A stretch of 64,000 nt of DNA from an uncultured Bacteroidota bacterium (GTDB lineage: Bacteria; Bacteroidota; Bacteroidia; Chitinophagales; LD1). The DNA is taken from assembly GCA_903919075.1 (NCBI GenBank), contig CAIXGR010000018.1, positions 19,751 through 83,750 on the forward strand. Reading direction: 5' to 3'. Positions 28,216 through 37,191 of this stretch are shown here, in pieces (position 1 is the first letter of the stretch; each line of letters begins with the position of its first letter). The notes under the pieces are model-generated. The model ran no database searches, was not told the DNA's origin, and saw nothing but the letters and a program-made list of their open reading frames with translations. The translations under genes were made by a program, and so were the position numbers.

Positions 28216-28247
28216 CAAATATAAGCACAGCTTATCGAAAATCCAAA
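28216..28247 (-). promoter_or_regulatory. rplU promoter
   Basis: Minus strand: TTTG (28244-28247), 20-nt spacer, TATATTTG (28216-28223), a perfect consensus. The predicted start of transcription is about 16-17 nt before the rplU ATG. Confidence 0.8.
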
Positions 28248-28327
28248 CTATGTTTTATCAACAAAAATACCTGATAGTGACCCAATTGTAATAATTGAGT
28301 AAAAATCGGACTCAAATAGCCTTAATA

Positions 28328-28359
28328 ATTGACAAGTTGAAAATAAGCCAGTATCTTAG
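28328..28359 (+). promoter_or_regulatory. promoter of the first plug-domain gene
   Basis: ATTG (28328-28331), 20-nt spacer, TATCTTAG (28352-28359), 19 nt before the chosen ATG at 28379. Confidence 0.6.
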
Positions 28360-28378
28360 TAAAACAAATACCTCACCT

Positions 28379-28957
28379 ATGAAAAAACATGACTACTCCA
28401 TAGTATTTTGCTTGTTTTTTCTTTTAAGCGCTACACACTTAAAATCGGCATCAACAGGTGATATTTTAGGCCAAATTGTTGAAAAGGAGACTATGAAGCC
28501 GGTGGCTTATGTAGAAATTGTATTCGAAAGCAGCATGGAAAAGGTAGTTGTATCGGCCAATGAATACGGATATTATTATGCCAGCCATTTGCCTACCGGC
28601 AAATACCAGATGCGGGTAAGCTACAATAACCGAACCTTTTTTATGAATAAGGTTCGTGTTTACGATAGCTATTCATCATCGGTAGATTTGATAGTAAGCA
28701 ATAACAATAATCTTCCGGATCTGGTGGAGGTAACAAGAAGTGAATCTGCTATTAATCCATTACAACCGCATGATATTGTAATGGCAGAAAATAGTAACAA
28801 CCAACCTACCCGTAGTTTGGGCGAAGCTTTGATGTCGCAACCGGGTGTTGATATTGTAAACGGGCAACTGGTTATTAAGGGTAGTAACAAAGTGCGCTTT
28901 TTTGTTGATGGCGAACCGGTGCTTCAACCGCCTGTTTTTGGAAGCGGAGGAAGATGA
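28379..28957 (+). CDS. barrel-less carboxypeptidase-regulatory/TonB-plug protein (copy 1)
   Basis: 192 residues from the ATG giving MKKHDYSIVFCLFFLLSATH; an earlier in-frame start would lie upstream of the promoter. Signal peptide, then a CarboxypepD_reg-like domain (DILGQIVEKETMKPVAYVEI ... NEYGYYYASHLPTGKYQMRV) and a TonB-receptor plug-like segment (RSLGEALMSQPGVDIVNGQL, VRFFVDGEPVLQPP). A SusC-type receptor continues into a beta barrel of about 700 residues, but this gene stops. A related gene follows 107 bp downstream with the same truncated architecture, so this looks like a real small family and not a decayed receptor. Confidence 0.8.
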   Translation: MKKHDYSIVFCLFFLLSATHLKSASTGDILGQIVEKETMKPVAYVEIVFESSMEKVVVSANEYGYYYASHLPTGKYQMRVSYNNRTFFMNKVRVYDSYSSSVDLIVSNNNNLPDLVEVTRSESAINPLQPHDIVMAENSNNQPTRSLGEALMSQPGVDIVNGQLVIKGSNKVRFFVDGEPVLQPPVFGSGGR

Positions 28958-29064
28958 AACTACATGTGAAAAGGCAATAATGAATAGTGAATAGATAATT
29001 TGTTTGATGCTTGCCCGTTTTAAGTATTTCCACTGATTTTTACTGAACCTAAAAATAAAACACA

Positions 29065-29742
29065 ATGAAACCAAAACAACTATTACCAGCGGTAATGCTA
29101 TTGCTGCTGTTTTCTCAACATTCTTTTGCCTCGGGCGGAAATATTATGGGGCAGGTGGTAGATACCACAAATAAGCTTCCATTAATTGATGCTACCGTTG
29201 TGCTTGACTGCAAAGGCAACCAGCAGTCGGTAATGACTAATGAACATGGATATTACTACGCAAGTAACATACCGGCGGGCGCGTACACTATTATTGTAGT
29301 TAACCATGGTACAACTTATAAAATGGCGGTAAATTTAGCCACAGATCAAACACGTGAAGTGAATTTTAATGTTAGTGATGTAGTTGACATGCCAACTATT
29401 GAGGTTCACTATGTGGAACCTGTTATAGACCCGGTAGACCCTACTAAGCATATATTGGATAGAAAGCAAATTTGTGAGATGCCCATAACAAAGATTGCTG
29501 AGTTGGCAGTTAATGAACCCGGTGTTGAAGAATTCAATGGGCAATACTATGTTCACGGCGCGCGCGCCGGTGGGTTGGCTTATTATGTAGATGGATGTAA
29601 AGTTTTGGGCGACCCTGGCATCCCGCTTTGTGGTTTAGATTCGTATAGAAGCTATACAGATTTTATTCCTGCTAAATACGGTGATGTTACCGGTGGGGTT
29701 ATTGCTATTGAGACGAGAAATTATTTTAAGCAGAACCGATAA
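29065..29742 (+). CDS. barrel-less carboxypeptidase-regulatory/TonB-plug protein (copy 2)
   Basis: 225 residues. Signal peptide ending near SFAS, CarboxypepD_reg domain (NIMGQVVDTTNKLPLIDATV ... NEHGYYYASNIPAGAYTIIV), then a plug-like domain: PITKIAELAVNEPGVEEFNG, YYVDGCKVLGDPGIP and YGDVTGGVIAIETRNYFKQN. The final phrase is where a receptor barrel normally begins, yet the gene ends there. Paralogous to the gene upstream, most clearly in the GYYYAS motif. It may be a periplasmic accessory or sensory plug. It precedes a two-component system, separated by a hairpin. Confidence 0.8.
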   Translation: MKPKQLLPAVMLLLLFSQHSFASGGNIMGQVVDTTNKLPLIDATVVLDCKGNQQSVMTNEHGYYYASNIPAGAYTIIVVNHGTTYKMAVNLATDQTREVNFNVSDVVDMPTIEVHYVEPVIDPVDPTKHILDRKQICEMPITKIAELAVNEPGVEEFNGQYYVHGARAGGLAYYVDGCKVLGDPGIPLCGLDSYRSYTDFIPAKYGDVTGGVIAIETRNYFKQNR

Positions 29743-29744
29743 AT

Positions 29745-29810
29745 AAGGCTAAATGGTTAAAGGGCTAAAGGGATTGGGGCAGATTATTCTACTCTTAACC
29801 ATTTAGCCTT
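29745..29810 (+). repeat. long hairpin between plug gene and sensor kinase gene
   Basis: AAGGCTAAATGGTTAA (29745-29760) pairs exactly with 29795-29810 across a 34-nt loop that itself repeats the GGCTAAA word. It begins 2 bases after the stop codon. Probably a terminator-like or mRNA-end structure. Confidence 0.55.
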
Positions 29811-29872
29811 TTAACCTTCTTTAAGCGTTATCATGTTAACACCTTCGCACGTTAACATTATCTTCGCAGCCC

Positions 29873-31462
29873 ATGAATACCAGACTTGTAAATATTATTA
29901 TAGCCGGAATAACCATTGCTCTTGCTGGGCTAATGTATATTCAAACCAATTGGATAAAGGAAAACTATTTAGTGCGCGAAGACCGTTTCGACCAAAGCGT
30001 TTACGTGGGTTTGGGTAATGTTGCCCAGGGTATTGAAAGAAATGAGGCCGTAGCCTATTTTTCTACCGAAGGTTTAACCGATGCCGGCAAAACTATTAGC
30101 AAGGTATATGATACGGTACAAAGTATAAAAACCAACCACCCCAAGTTTAATCTGGTCGATTCAATGGGGCAACATGCTATGAAGTTTGGCTTTAGCGACA
30201 CCAGTGCCGGGTTTGTTTCGAAGTTTATGGGCAGCATAACCTATTTGCAGGAGCGGGCCCAAAAATTACATGAGGTAAAGACAGATAGAGACCTGGTAAA
30301 GACCGATGTAGACCGCGAGCGGCATATTATTGAAATGCAGTTTAAAAAGTACAACCACATGTTTCAGGACCTGGCTGTGCAGTTTATGCTGGATGATAAA
30401 TGCCTGAAAGACCGCGTTACCGGCGACCAGATGGAAAAGTTTCTTGCCGATGAGTTTAAAAAAGAGGGCATTAACACGCCTTTTGAGTATGCCATATTTG
30501 ATAACTACAGCGAGGGAATGCTTTATGGAAATTTGCAGGTAAAAAAGGAAGAGGCACAATCTACCAATTTCTATTCTATAAAATTGTTTCCCAACGATTT
30601 GTATGAAAATTCGGGCATCTTAATTGTAAATTTCCCGCAGAAGAAAAACTACATTTTTCAATCTATGTGGTTAATGCTTTCGGCTACTGTGGCTTTTATT
30701 TTCATTATCCTGGCCTCATTCGGGGGCTCTTTCTATATTATATACAGGCAAAAGAAACTGGATGAGCTTAAAACTGATTTCATTAATAATATGACCCATG
30801 AGTTTAAAACGCCTGTGGCAACTATATCGCTGGCCAGCCAAATGCTTAAAAACGATAAGGTAATGGAAAACAAGGAGAAGATTTTAAATTACTCCAATAT
30901 TATTGATGAAGAAAATAAACGGCTTAGCGGGCATATTGAAAATGTATTGCAAGCAGCTAGGCTAGATAAGGGAGAGTTTAAACTTAAAGTGGATACTCTG
31001 AATATTAACGAATTACTGGACGATATTGCCGATTCGCTTGACTTGCGCATACAGAATGAAAATGGGGAGTTAGTAAGACATTTAGATGCCGAAAACCCCG
31101 TTGTTAAAGGAGATATCTTTCATTTGACCAATGCCTTTTATAATGTTTTTGACAATGCTATAAAGTATAAAAAGGATAGCCATCTTAAAATTACGGTTAG
31201 CACAAAAAGCACCGCAAAGGGCGTTTACATAACCATTATAGACGAAGGTATTGGAATATCAAAGGAAGATCAAAAGAAGGTGTTTGAGAAGTTTTACCGC
31301 GTCCCTACGGGCAATATTCATAACGTAAAGGGGTTTGGGTTGGGCTTATCCTATGTAAAGGTTATTTTGACCATGCATGGAGGGGATATAAAGGTTGAAA
31401 GCGAACAAGGAAAGGGTAGTCAATTCGAAATATTCGTGCCGCACGCAATTGTTAATAAATGA
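29873..31462 (+). CDS. sensor histidine kinase, RprX-like
   Basis: 529 residues. Membrane helices at about 7-25 and 265-291 enclose a 240-residue periplasmic sensor domain with no motif I can name. The HisKA domain has NNMTHEFKTPVAT with phospho-accepting His309. The HATPase domain has the N-box NVFDNAIKYK, G1 DEGIGIS and G2 GFGLGLSYVK. No HAMP domain is apparent. Together with the response regulator downstream it resembles the RprX-RprY pair of Bacteroides. A TATCTTCG -7-like box ends 6 nt before the ATG, suggesting a near-leaderless mRNA. The signal is unknown; the adjacent plug proteins are a possible link. Confidence 0.92.
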   Translation: MNTRLVNIIIAGITIALAGLMYIQTNWIKENYLVREDRFDQSVYVGLGNVAQGIERNEAVAYFSTEGLTDAGKTISKVYDTVQSIKTNHPKFNLVDSMGQHAMKFGFSDTSAGFVSKFMGSITYLQERAQKLHEVKTDRDLVKTDVDRERHIIEMQFKKYNHMFQDLAVQFMLDDKCLKDRVTGDQMEKFLADEFKKEGINTPFEYAIFDNYSEGMLYGNLQVKKEEAQSTNFYSIKLFPNDLYENSGILIVNFPQKKNYIFQSMWLMLSATVAFIFIILASFGGSFYIIYRQKKLDELKTDFINNMTHEFKTPVATISLASQMLKNDKVMENKEKILNYSNIIDEENKRLSGHIENVLQAARLDKGEFKLKVDTLNINELLDDIADSLDLRIQNENGELVRHLDAENPVVKGDIFHLTNAFYNVFDNAIKYKKDSHLKITVSTKSTAKGVYITIIDEGIGISKEDQKKVFEKFYRVPTGNIHNVKGFGLGLSYVKVILTMHGGDIKVESEQGKGSQFEIFVPHAIVNK

Positions 31463-31541
31463 TAACTCTTTGGCACGCCGTTAAACCAATAGTACCTTCG
31501 ATTAGTTAAATATCACAAAAAAAACTTAAAATCTACCTACT

Positions 31542-32234
31542 ATGTCAGCTAAAAAAAGGGTTTTATTGGTGGAAGATGATGTTAATTTGGGTAATCTTCT
31601 GCAAGATTCGCTAGAAATTAAGAACTACGAAGTAGTGTTAAAACGAAACGGAGAAGATGCATTTAACGATTTCAAGGTAAACAAGTACGACATGTGCATT
31701 ATGGATATCATGATGCCCAAGAAGGATGGTTTTACCCTTGCCAAGGACATTCGCCGAATGAATGCTACTGTGCCTATTGTGTTTTTAACAGCTAAGGTAT
31801 TGAAAGAAGATACCATTGAAGGTTTAAAGCTGGGCGCCGATGATTATATTACTAAGCCCTTCAGCATGGAAGAATTAACGCTTAGAATGGAAAACATCTT
31901 CAAACGTTTGCCAAAAGCCGAGGTAAGCAACCAAAACCAGTTCGAAATTGGCCGCTTCAAGTTTGATAATACGCATCGTGTATTAAAATTAGATGCAAAA
32001 GAAACCAAACTTACTACCAAAGAATCGGAGCTGTTAAAGATGTTGGCAGTATATACCGACAGGATATTAGAGCGCGAAGTAGCGCTGAATGCTGTTTGGG
32101 GAACTGATTCGTACTTTGCAGGTAGAAGTATGGATGTTTACATTGCCAAGCTACGCAAGTATCTTAAAGAAGACCCTAATGTGGAGATATTGAATATACA
32201 CGGTACGGGCTTTAAATTGATAGTAAAAAAATAG
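31542..32234 (+). CDS. OmpR-family response regulator, RprY-like
   Basis: 230 residues. The receiver domain has acidic pocket VEDDVN, phospho-acceptor Asp55 (CIMDIMMPKKDG) and the FLTAK switch segment. A winged-helix Trans_reg_C domain (about 125-230) contains LTTKESELLKMLA and SMDVYIAKLRKYLKEDPNVEI. It pairs with the sensor kinase 79 bp upstream. It is a DNA-binding transcription factor with unknown targets. Confidence 0.93.
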   Translation: MSAKKRVLLVEDDVNLGNLLQDSLEIKNYEVVLKRNGEDAFNDFKVNKYDMCIMDIMMPKKDGFTLAKDIRRMNATVPIVFLTAKVLKEDTIEGLKLGADDYITKPFSMEELTLRMENIFKRLPKAEVSNQNQFEIGRFKFDNTHRVLKLDAKETKLTTKESELLKMLAVYTDRILEREVALNAVWGTDSYFAGRSMDVYIAKLRKYLKEDPNVEILNIHGTGFKLIVKK

Positions 32235-32300
32235 GGTTTCTCTAAGTCATCCTTTCCCATAAATCTTTTGATGGTACTTTCCCCATCTTGATTTTTGGAA

Positions 32301-33278
32301 CTAATCTTCTACTTCTTCAGGTATAGCTAATTGCTTAGTGCGAAGTGTTTTGTTATAGTGTATGCTGGCGTTTATCTCGTAGCCAATTAAAAGAACAAAG
32401 GCATTAATGTTAAGCCATATCATTAACAGCATAATAGTACCTATTGAGCCGAAGATTACATTCAACCGGCTAAAATTGCTTACATAGTAAGAATAAAAAA
32501 TTGATACCAGCACCGATAAAATAGTAGCCACGGTTGAACCGGTGGAGATGAATTTGTATTTCTCTTTAGTATTAGGCCCGTAGTAATAAATAAGCGAGAT
32601 AGATAAAAAATACATTAGAATAATAAAGGCGTAGCCGAATGTATGAAGAAGAAAATATGGCAACTTACTTTGTATGTGCCATAGCCTTGAAAGAAGGCCT
32701 ACAATTTCCTGCCCAAGCACTATTAATACAATTGATGAAATAAATAGCAAGCTAAGTAAAGCTGTGATTTTTAGCGCCACCATACGGTTTTGAAAAGCAT
32801 TCCGCTTTTTATAATGCTCATGCGTTTTATTAAACGATTGCATCATAGCTAATACGCCATTCGAGGTAAGGAATATTACCAAAAGGATAGAACCGGTTAA
32901 TAGCCCCCCGCGCTTGTGTTTGGCAAGGTCGGTTAGTAAGGGTTGAAGAAAAGATTTAATGAAGTTGAAAGTTTCCTGATTAGGCAATATCTCTTTTAAA
33001 AGATCTAAAACGTGAGTATCAAGATTCCGGAAATAGGGCAGATAGGGGATAAGCGTAAACACAAAAGTAAGTGCGGGAAAAATGGCCAGAAAGAAACTAT
33101 ACGCAATCGACTTGCTTCGGGTAAGCAACGAATTGGAACGTATTTCGGCGGCAAAAAACTGGTATACGTCGTAAACCGGTATACTGTCAAGACCGGGCAG
33201 GGTAAACACTTTGGCCCGGGCTTCCCAACTATCAATAAAGGGGTATGCAGCTTTAATTTGCTTCCAGATTCTATTCAT
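32301..33278 (-). CDS. YihY/BrkB-family membrane protein
   Basis: 325 residues with about six hydrophobic segments. The YihY core is RSKSIAYSFFLAIFPALTFVF, then ILLVIFLTSNGVLAMMQSFN and FGSIGTIMLLMIWLNINAFVLLIGYEIN. The family was once named ribonuclease BN in error and its function is unsettled; some members are proposed transporters. It is divergent from thrS, with start codons 118 bp apart. Confidence 0.9.
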   Translation of the reverse strand: MNRIWKQIKAAYPFIDSWEARAKVFTLPGLDSIPVYDVYQFFAAEIRSNSLLTRSKSIAYSFFLAIFPALTFVFTLIPYLPYFRNLDTHVLDLLKEILPNQETFNFIKSFLQPLLTDLAKHKRGGLLTGSILLVIFLTSNGVLAMMQSFNKTHEHYKKRNAFQNRMVALKITALLSLLFISSIVLIVLGQEIVGLLSRLWHIQSKLPYFLLHTFGYAFIILMYFLSISLIYYYGPNTKEKYKFISTGSTVATILSVLVSIFYSYYVSNFSRLNVIFGSIGTIMLLMIWLNINAFVLLIGYEINASIHYNKTLRTKQLAIPEEVED

Positions 33279-33396
33279 TCCACTATTCTGTGCGGCGTAA
33301 ATTTATACTAAAAGTGCAAAACCTTTAAGCATTTGCTTTTTCGTTTATCAAATCATGTGATTGAATTTTTATATTCGCAGTTCACAAAATTGCGAT

Positions 33397-35325
33397 ATGA
33401 TAAATATTACATTACCTGATGGTTCGGTGCGGCAATATGAAAGCGGTGTAAGCGCCTATGATGTGGCTATGAGCATTAGCCCCGGCCTGGCTAAAAACGT
33501 ATTAAGCGCCGAAGTGAATGGCGAAATATGGGATTTAACACGCCCTATAAATAAGGATTCGAATTTAAAGTTATTAAAGTGGGAAGATGAATGGGGTAAG
33601 AAAACATTCTGGCACTCCAGCGCACACTTAATGGCTGAGGCTTTAGAGGCTACATTCCCCGGTGTAAAATTGGGTATTGGGCCGCCTATAGATGAAGGCT
33701 TCTACTACGATATTGATTTGGGTGATAAAAAACTTACAGAGGAAGAACTGCGCTCTCTTGAGGTAAAAATGAAAGAACTTGCCGGTAAAGATAGCAAGTA
33801 CACCCGCAAAGAAGTTGCGAAACCTGAGGCTATAAAATACTTTACTGAAAAAGGCGACCCGTACAAAATTGAGTTATTGCAAGATTTGAAAGATGGCGAA
33901 ATAACCTTTTATCAACAAGGCAATTTTACCGATTTGTGTCGCGGGCCGCATATACCATCAACCAGTTATATAAAAGCTATTAAGCTACTTAGCATTGCCG
34001 GAGCCTACTGGCGGGGTGATGAAAAAAACAAACAACTTACCAGAATTTACGGAGTTACTTTCCCTAAACAACAGCAGCTTGATGAATACTTGGCCCTGCT
34101 TGAAGAAAGAAAAAAGCGCGACCATCGTGTGCTCGGTAAAGAGTTAGAAATATTCACCTTTGATGATGAAGTGGGCCCGGGTTTACCATTGTGGTTACCT
34201 AAAGGCGGAGCACTGATTGAAAAATTAGAAGCACTGGCTAAAAAGAATGAGGATGAGCAAGGCTATGTGCGTGTTAAATCGCCACATATTGCAAAAGAGG
34301 CTATGTATATCCGCAGCGGCCACTTGCCTTATTATGCCGATTCAATGTTTCCTCCAATGGAATTAGATGGCGTAAAATATTATTTAAAGGCCATGAACTG
34401 CCCTCACCACCATAAAATATTTTCGGCTACACCTAAATCGTACCGCGATATGCCTTTGCGTTTTGCTGAGTATGGAACCTGCTACCGGTACGAGCAAAGT
34501 GGCGAGTTGTTTGGATTGATGCGCGTGCGCTCACTGCAAATGAATGATGCCCACATCTACTGCACCAAATCGCAGTTTGAGGAAGAGTTTATGAAGGTGA
34601 ACGAACTGTATGTAAAGTATTTCAAGATTTTTGGGATTGAGAAATACGCTATGCGATTCTCTAAACATGACCCAGCAAAATTAGGACAGAAGTATATTGA
34701 CAATGCTCCGTTATGGATTGAAACCGAAGAGATGGTGCGCAAGGTGCTTTTAAAATCGGGCTTGCCTTTTACAGAAGTTGCTGATGAAGCCGCTTTCTAC
34801 GGACCTAAAATTGATATACAAATATGGAGCGCTATTGGTAAAGAATTTACTATAGCAACTAACCAGGTTGATTTTGCACAGGCTGAAAGATTTGATTTAT
34901 GGTTTACTAACGAGAAGAATGAAAAGGAACGCCCCATTATTATCCACCGGGCCCCGCTTTCTACCCACGAGCGTTTGATTGGTTTCTTGCTTGAGCATTA
35001 CGCTGGTAAATTCCCGGTGTGGTTAGCGCCTGAGCAAATTGCTATTCTTCCTATTTCAGATAAATTTTTGGATTATGGAAAAGAAGTGCGCACCGAATTA
35101 AAAAAACACGGCCTTGCAGTTACACTGGATGAACGCCCCGAAAAAATTGGCAAAAAAATACGCGATACTGAAATTAGAAAGGTGCCATATATGCTTGTGA
35201 TAGGAGAGAAGGAGATGAATGAGAAAAGTGTTGCTATCCGCAGACAGGGACACGGTGACCAGGGAGCGAGGCCATTAACTGAATTTGTAACACAGGTGTT
35301 GCAGGAGATTGCGGAGTATAAATAA
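33397..35325 (+). CDS. thrS: threonyl-tRNA synthetase
   Basis: Class II synthetase for tRNA-Thr, 642 residues from MINITLPDGSVRQYESGVSA; the ATG at 33397 begins the TGS domain, and 12 upstream in-frame codons are rejected. TGS (about 1-60), editing domain with HSSAHLMAEA, then the catalytic core with the zinc Cys in KAMNCPHHHKIF, motif 2 RFAEYGTCYRYEQSGE and motif 3 IIHRAPLSTHERLIGFLLEH. The anticodon domain carries ILPISDKFLDYG. A TATATTCG box precedes the gene at 33370-33377. infC lies downstream but is separated by an inverted gene and a spacer of over 700 bp. Confidence 0.97.
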   Translation: MINITLPDGSVRQYESGVSAYDVAMSISPGLAKNVLSAEVNGEIWDLTRPINKDSNLKLLKWEDEWGKKTFWHSSAHLMAEALEATFPGVKLGIGPPIDEGFYYDIDLGDKKLTEEELRSLEVKMKELAGKDSKYTRKEVAKPEAIKYFTEKGDPYKIELLQDLKDGEITFYQQGNFTDLCRGPHIPSTSYIKAIKLLSIAGAYWRGDEKNKQLTRIYGVTFPKQQQLDEYLALLEERKKRDHRVLGKELEIFTFDDEVGPGLPLWLPKGGALIEKLEALAKKNEDEQGYVRVKSPHIAKEAMYIRSGHLPYYADSMFPPMELDGVKYYLKAMNCPHHHKIFSATPKSYRDMPLRFAEYGTCYRYEQSGELFGLMRVRSLQMNDAHIYCTKSQFEEEFMKVNELYVKYFKIFGIEKYAMRFSKHDPAKLGQKYIDNAPLWIETEEMVRKVLLKSGLPFTEVADEAAFYGPKIDIQIWSAIGKEFTIATNQVDFAQAERFDLWFTNEKNEKERPIIIHRAPLSTHERLIGFLLEHYAGKFPVWLAPEQIAILPISDKFLDYGKEVRTELKKHGLAVTLDERPEKIGKKIRDTEIRKVPYMLVIGEKEMNEKSVAIRRQGHGDQGARPLTEFVTQVLQEIAEYK

Positions 35326-35330
35326 CTAGC

Positions 35331-35798
35331 TTATCGTTGTAGCGGGGCATCTCCCGGCATAATGCCGTTAGGTGCTAAATAGGTAATCATCCAATAAAAA
35401 GCTACGCTTGATATTGCTTTATAAAAATGCTCAAGTTCAACTGGCTTTACTACGTAGCTATTTATGCCTAAGGCGTAACAGGTTTCTCTGTCCAGTTCGT
35501 TAAGCGAAGCAGTTAATGCTACAATTGGAATTTTTTTTGTTCGCTCATCGGCTTTCATTTTCTTTATTACTTCAAAACCGTTTACCTTGGGCATATTTAG
35601 GTCAAGCACTACTAATTTTGGCCCGCTTTCAAATTTGCGGTCGGCGTACTTACCTTTAGCAAAAATAAAATCCAACGCCTCCTCGCCATTTTTGACGTGA
35701 AAGTTATTATGGAGATTATTTTTTTTCAATGCGCGCATGGTAAATTCGGCATCATCATCATTGTCCTCAACTAACAGAATTTCTACTGGTCCTTTCAT
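35331..35798 (-). CDS. single-domain response regulator (Rcp1-like)
   Basis: 155 residues from MKGPVEILLVEDNDDDAEFT; the longer in-frame start is rejected as non-homologous. Receiver domain only: acidic cluster EDNDDD, phospho-acceptor Asp66 (LVVLDLNMPKVNGF), ALTAS switch segment and YVVKPVELEHFYKA. The ADRKFE insertion is typical of Rcp1-type regulators that partner with hybrid or phytochrome-like kinases. No output domain and no adjacent kinase. It sits inverted between thrS and infC. Confidence 0.9.
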   Translation of the reverse strand: MKGPVEILLVEDNDDDAEFTMRALKKNNLHNNFHVKNGEEALDFIFAKGKYADRKFESGPKLVVLDLNMPKVNGFEVIKKMKADERTKKIPIVALTASLNELDRETCYALGINSYVVKPVELEHFYKAISSVAFYWMITYLAPNGIMPGDAPLQR

Positions 35799-36175
35799 AA
35801 TGTTACGTTTTATCGAGGTTAAATAAAACTTACTCTTTGCTTTTATCATCTAAAAGCTCAATGCGCTCCACATTATCTTTCTTATTTAATACATATCAAA
35901 TTTTGTTCCATTTTCTTATTAAAAAATTTGACTTACCAAGGGTTTGAAAAAGCTTTCAAATATTATTTTAATGCTTAAAGGACATTATGTAATTCACCGT
36001 TTGTTATTGCAAACATAATTCCCCAATGGGTGTGAGGTAATGAACTTTTTTAAAGAATTGTATAATAGAAAGTTAGTCAATTTTTTGGATATTGAAAACG
36101 ATTTTAACCAAATTATTTATACATGAACGGGGAGAAATTACCTCAATTACAGTATTTATTGCACATTTAACTGAT

Positions 36176-36265
36176 ATGTTTATATATCTTATATATGCGG
36201 CAATAATGCTGGCAATTGGTGTTCTGACGTTGGGAATAGGGTTGATAAGGAAATCGCGGTTGTAA
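36176..36265 (+). CDS. possible small membrane protein
   Basis: A 29-codon ORF with ATG start and TAA stop. It is one hydrophobic stretch (IYLIYAAIMLAIGVLTLGIG) ending in a basic LIRKSRL tail, the profile of single-pass small membrane proteins. No clear promoter or known homologue was identified, and an ORF this short could arise by chance. Confidence 0.3.
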   Translation: MFIYLIYAAIMLAIGVLTLGIGLIRKSRL

Positions 36266-36475
36266 GGCCCTTTATGCTCCTTTATTACAAGTAAGTCATG
36301 CATTACACCTTAACCGTGGCCCAAACCCCGGCTATGCCTATAACTTTTTGTAAGTAATGCATATTAATAGCAGTTTATACCAGAGTGAAATTACAATAAG
36401 TTAAGCCCATTTATTACTTCAAAAATATCTTTTAGCCAGTGTTAATATAATCTATGTAAATACATGGTTTTTTGC

Positions 36476-36483
36476 TATTTTTG
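36476..36483 (+). promoter_or_regulatory. infC -7 promoter box
   Basis: TATTTTTG matches TAnnTTTG exactly, 37 nt before the infC start. The -33 position reads TATG with a 19-nt spacer, so the upstream element is weak. Confidence 0.5.
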
Positions 36484-36520
36484 TAGAGTAACATTTTATA
36501 ACTTAAAATAAAAAGCAAAT

Positions 36521-37099
36521 TTGAGCACTAGTCCACGTCCTTTCTTCCCCAGAGGGGGAAGAGCACCCTTCAAAAGAGAAGCAGAACATAATATCAACGA
36601 AAGAATACGCCACACTGAAATACGTTTAGTGGGTGAAAATATTACTCCCGGTATTTTTACGGTTAAGCAAGCGCTTGAAATGGCTATTGAGCAAGGGCTT
36701 GATTTAGTAGAGATTTCGCCAAACGCCACCCCGCCAGTTTGCAGAATTATTGACTACAATAAATTTTTGTACGAAAAAAAGCGCAAGGAAAAAGAAATAA
36801 AAGCACACGCTAAAAAGGTTGAGGTAAAAGAAATTCGCTTTACCCCCAATACTGATAGCCACGATATTGAATTTAAGGCTAAACACGCTGAAAGCTTTAT
36901 TAAAGAAGGTAATAAAGTAAGAACCTTTGTAAACTTTAAAGGCCGCGCCATAGTTTTTAAGGAAAGGGGAGAGTTGCTTTTATTGCAATTTGCCGATAGG
37001 CTTAAAGAAGTGGCCGTTGTTGAACAATTACCTACACTTGAGGGCAAACGAATGTTTATGACCCTTGCCCCTAAAGGAAAGAAAACCGCTGCTAAATAA
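36521..37099 (+). CDS. infC: translation initiation factor IF-3
   Basis: 192 residues. The N-domain contains HNINERIRHTEIRLVGENI and LDLVEISPNATPPVCRIIDY; the C-domain contains EIRFTPNTDSHDIEFKAKHA and VNFKGRAIVFKERG. The start is TTG at 36521: an in-frame stop lies four codons upstream and no ATG exists before codon 50. A rare start codon is the known hallmark of infC (AUU in E. coli) and allows IF-3 to repress its own synthesis. rpmI and rplT, usual downstream partners, are absent; a terminator and a lipoprotein gene follow. Confidence 0.95.
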   Translation: MSTSPRPFFPRGGRAPFKREAEHNINERIRHTEIRLVGENITPGIFTVKQALEMAIEQGLDLVEISPNATPPVCRIIDYNKFLYEKKRKEKEIKAHAKKVEVKEIRFTPNTDSHDIEFKAKHAESFIKEGNKVRTFVNFKGRAIVFKERGELLLLQFADRLKEVAVVEQLPTLEGKRMFMTLAPKGKKTAAK

Positions 37100-37120
37100 C
37101 ATTTAAAGGGAAAATATAAT

Positions 37121-37152
37121 CGGTTTCCCCCGCTATAAACCGCTTCTTTTTT
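37121..37152 (+). terminator. infC terminator
   Basis: CGGTTT (37121-37126) pairs with AAACCG (37137-37142), then CTTC and six T. It confirms that infC is the end of its transcript. Confidence 0.6.
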
Positions 37153-37191
37153 GTTATTCTTGCCCCTTTTAAAATAAACACTTAATCAGGT

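Larger units (their letters stand above)
35799..36520. other. long spacer between response regulator and infC
   Basis: About 720 bp, AT-rich, with no convincing long gene. It holds a TTTGAAA/TTTCAAA inverted repeat (35943-35960), one possible 29-codon membrane ORF (36176-36265) and the infC promoter box at its end. Much of it may be 5' untranslated or regulatory sequence of infC or of the divergent regulator gene. Confidence 0.5.
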
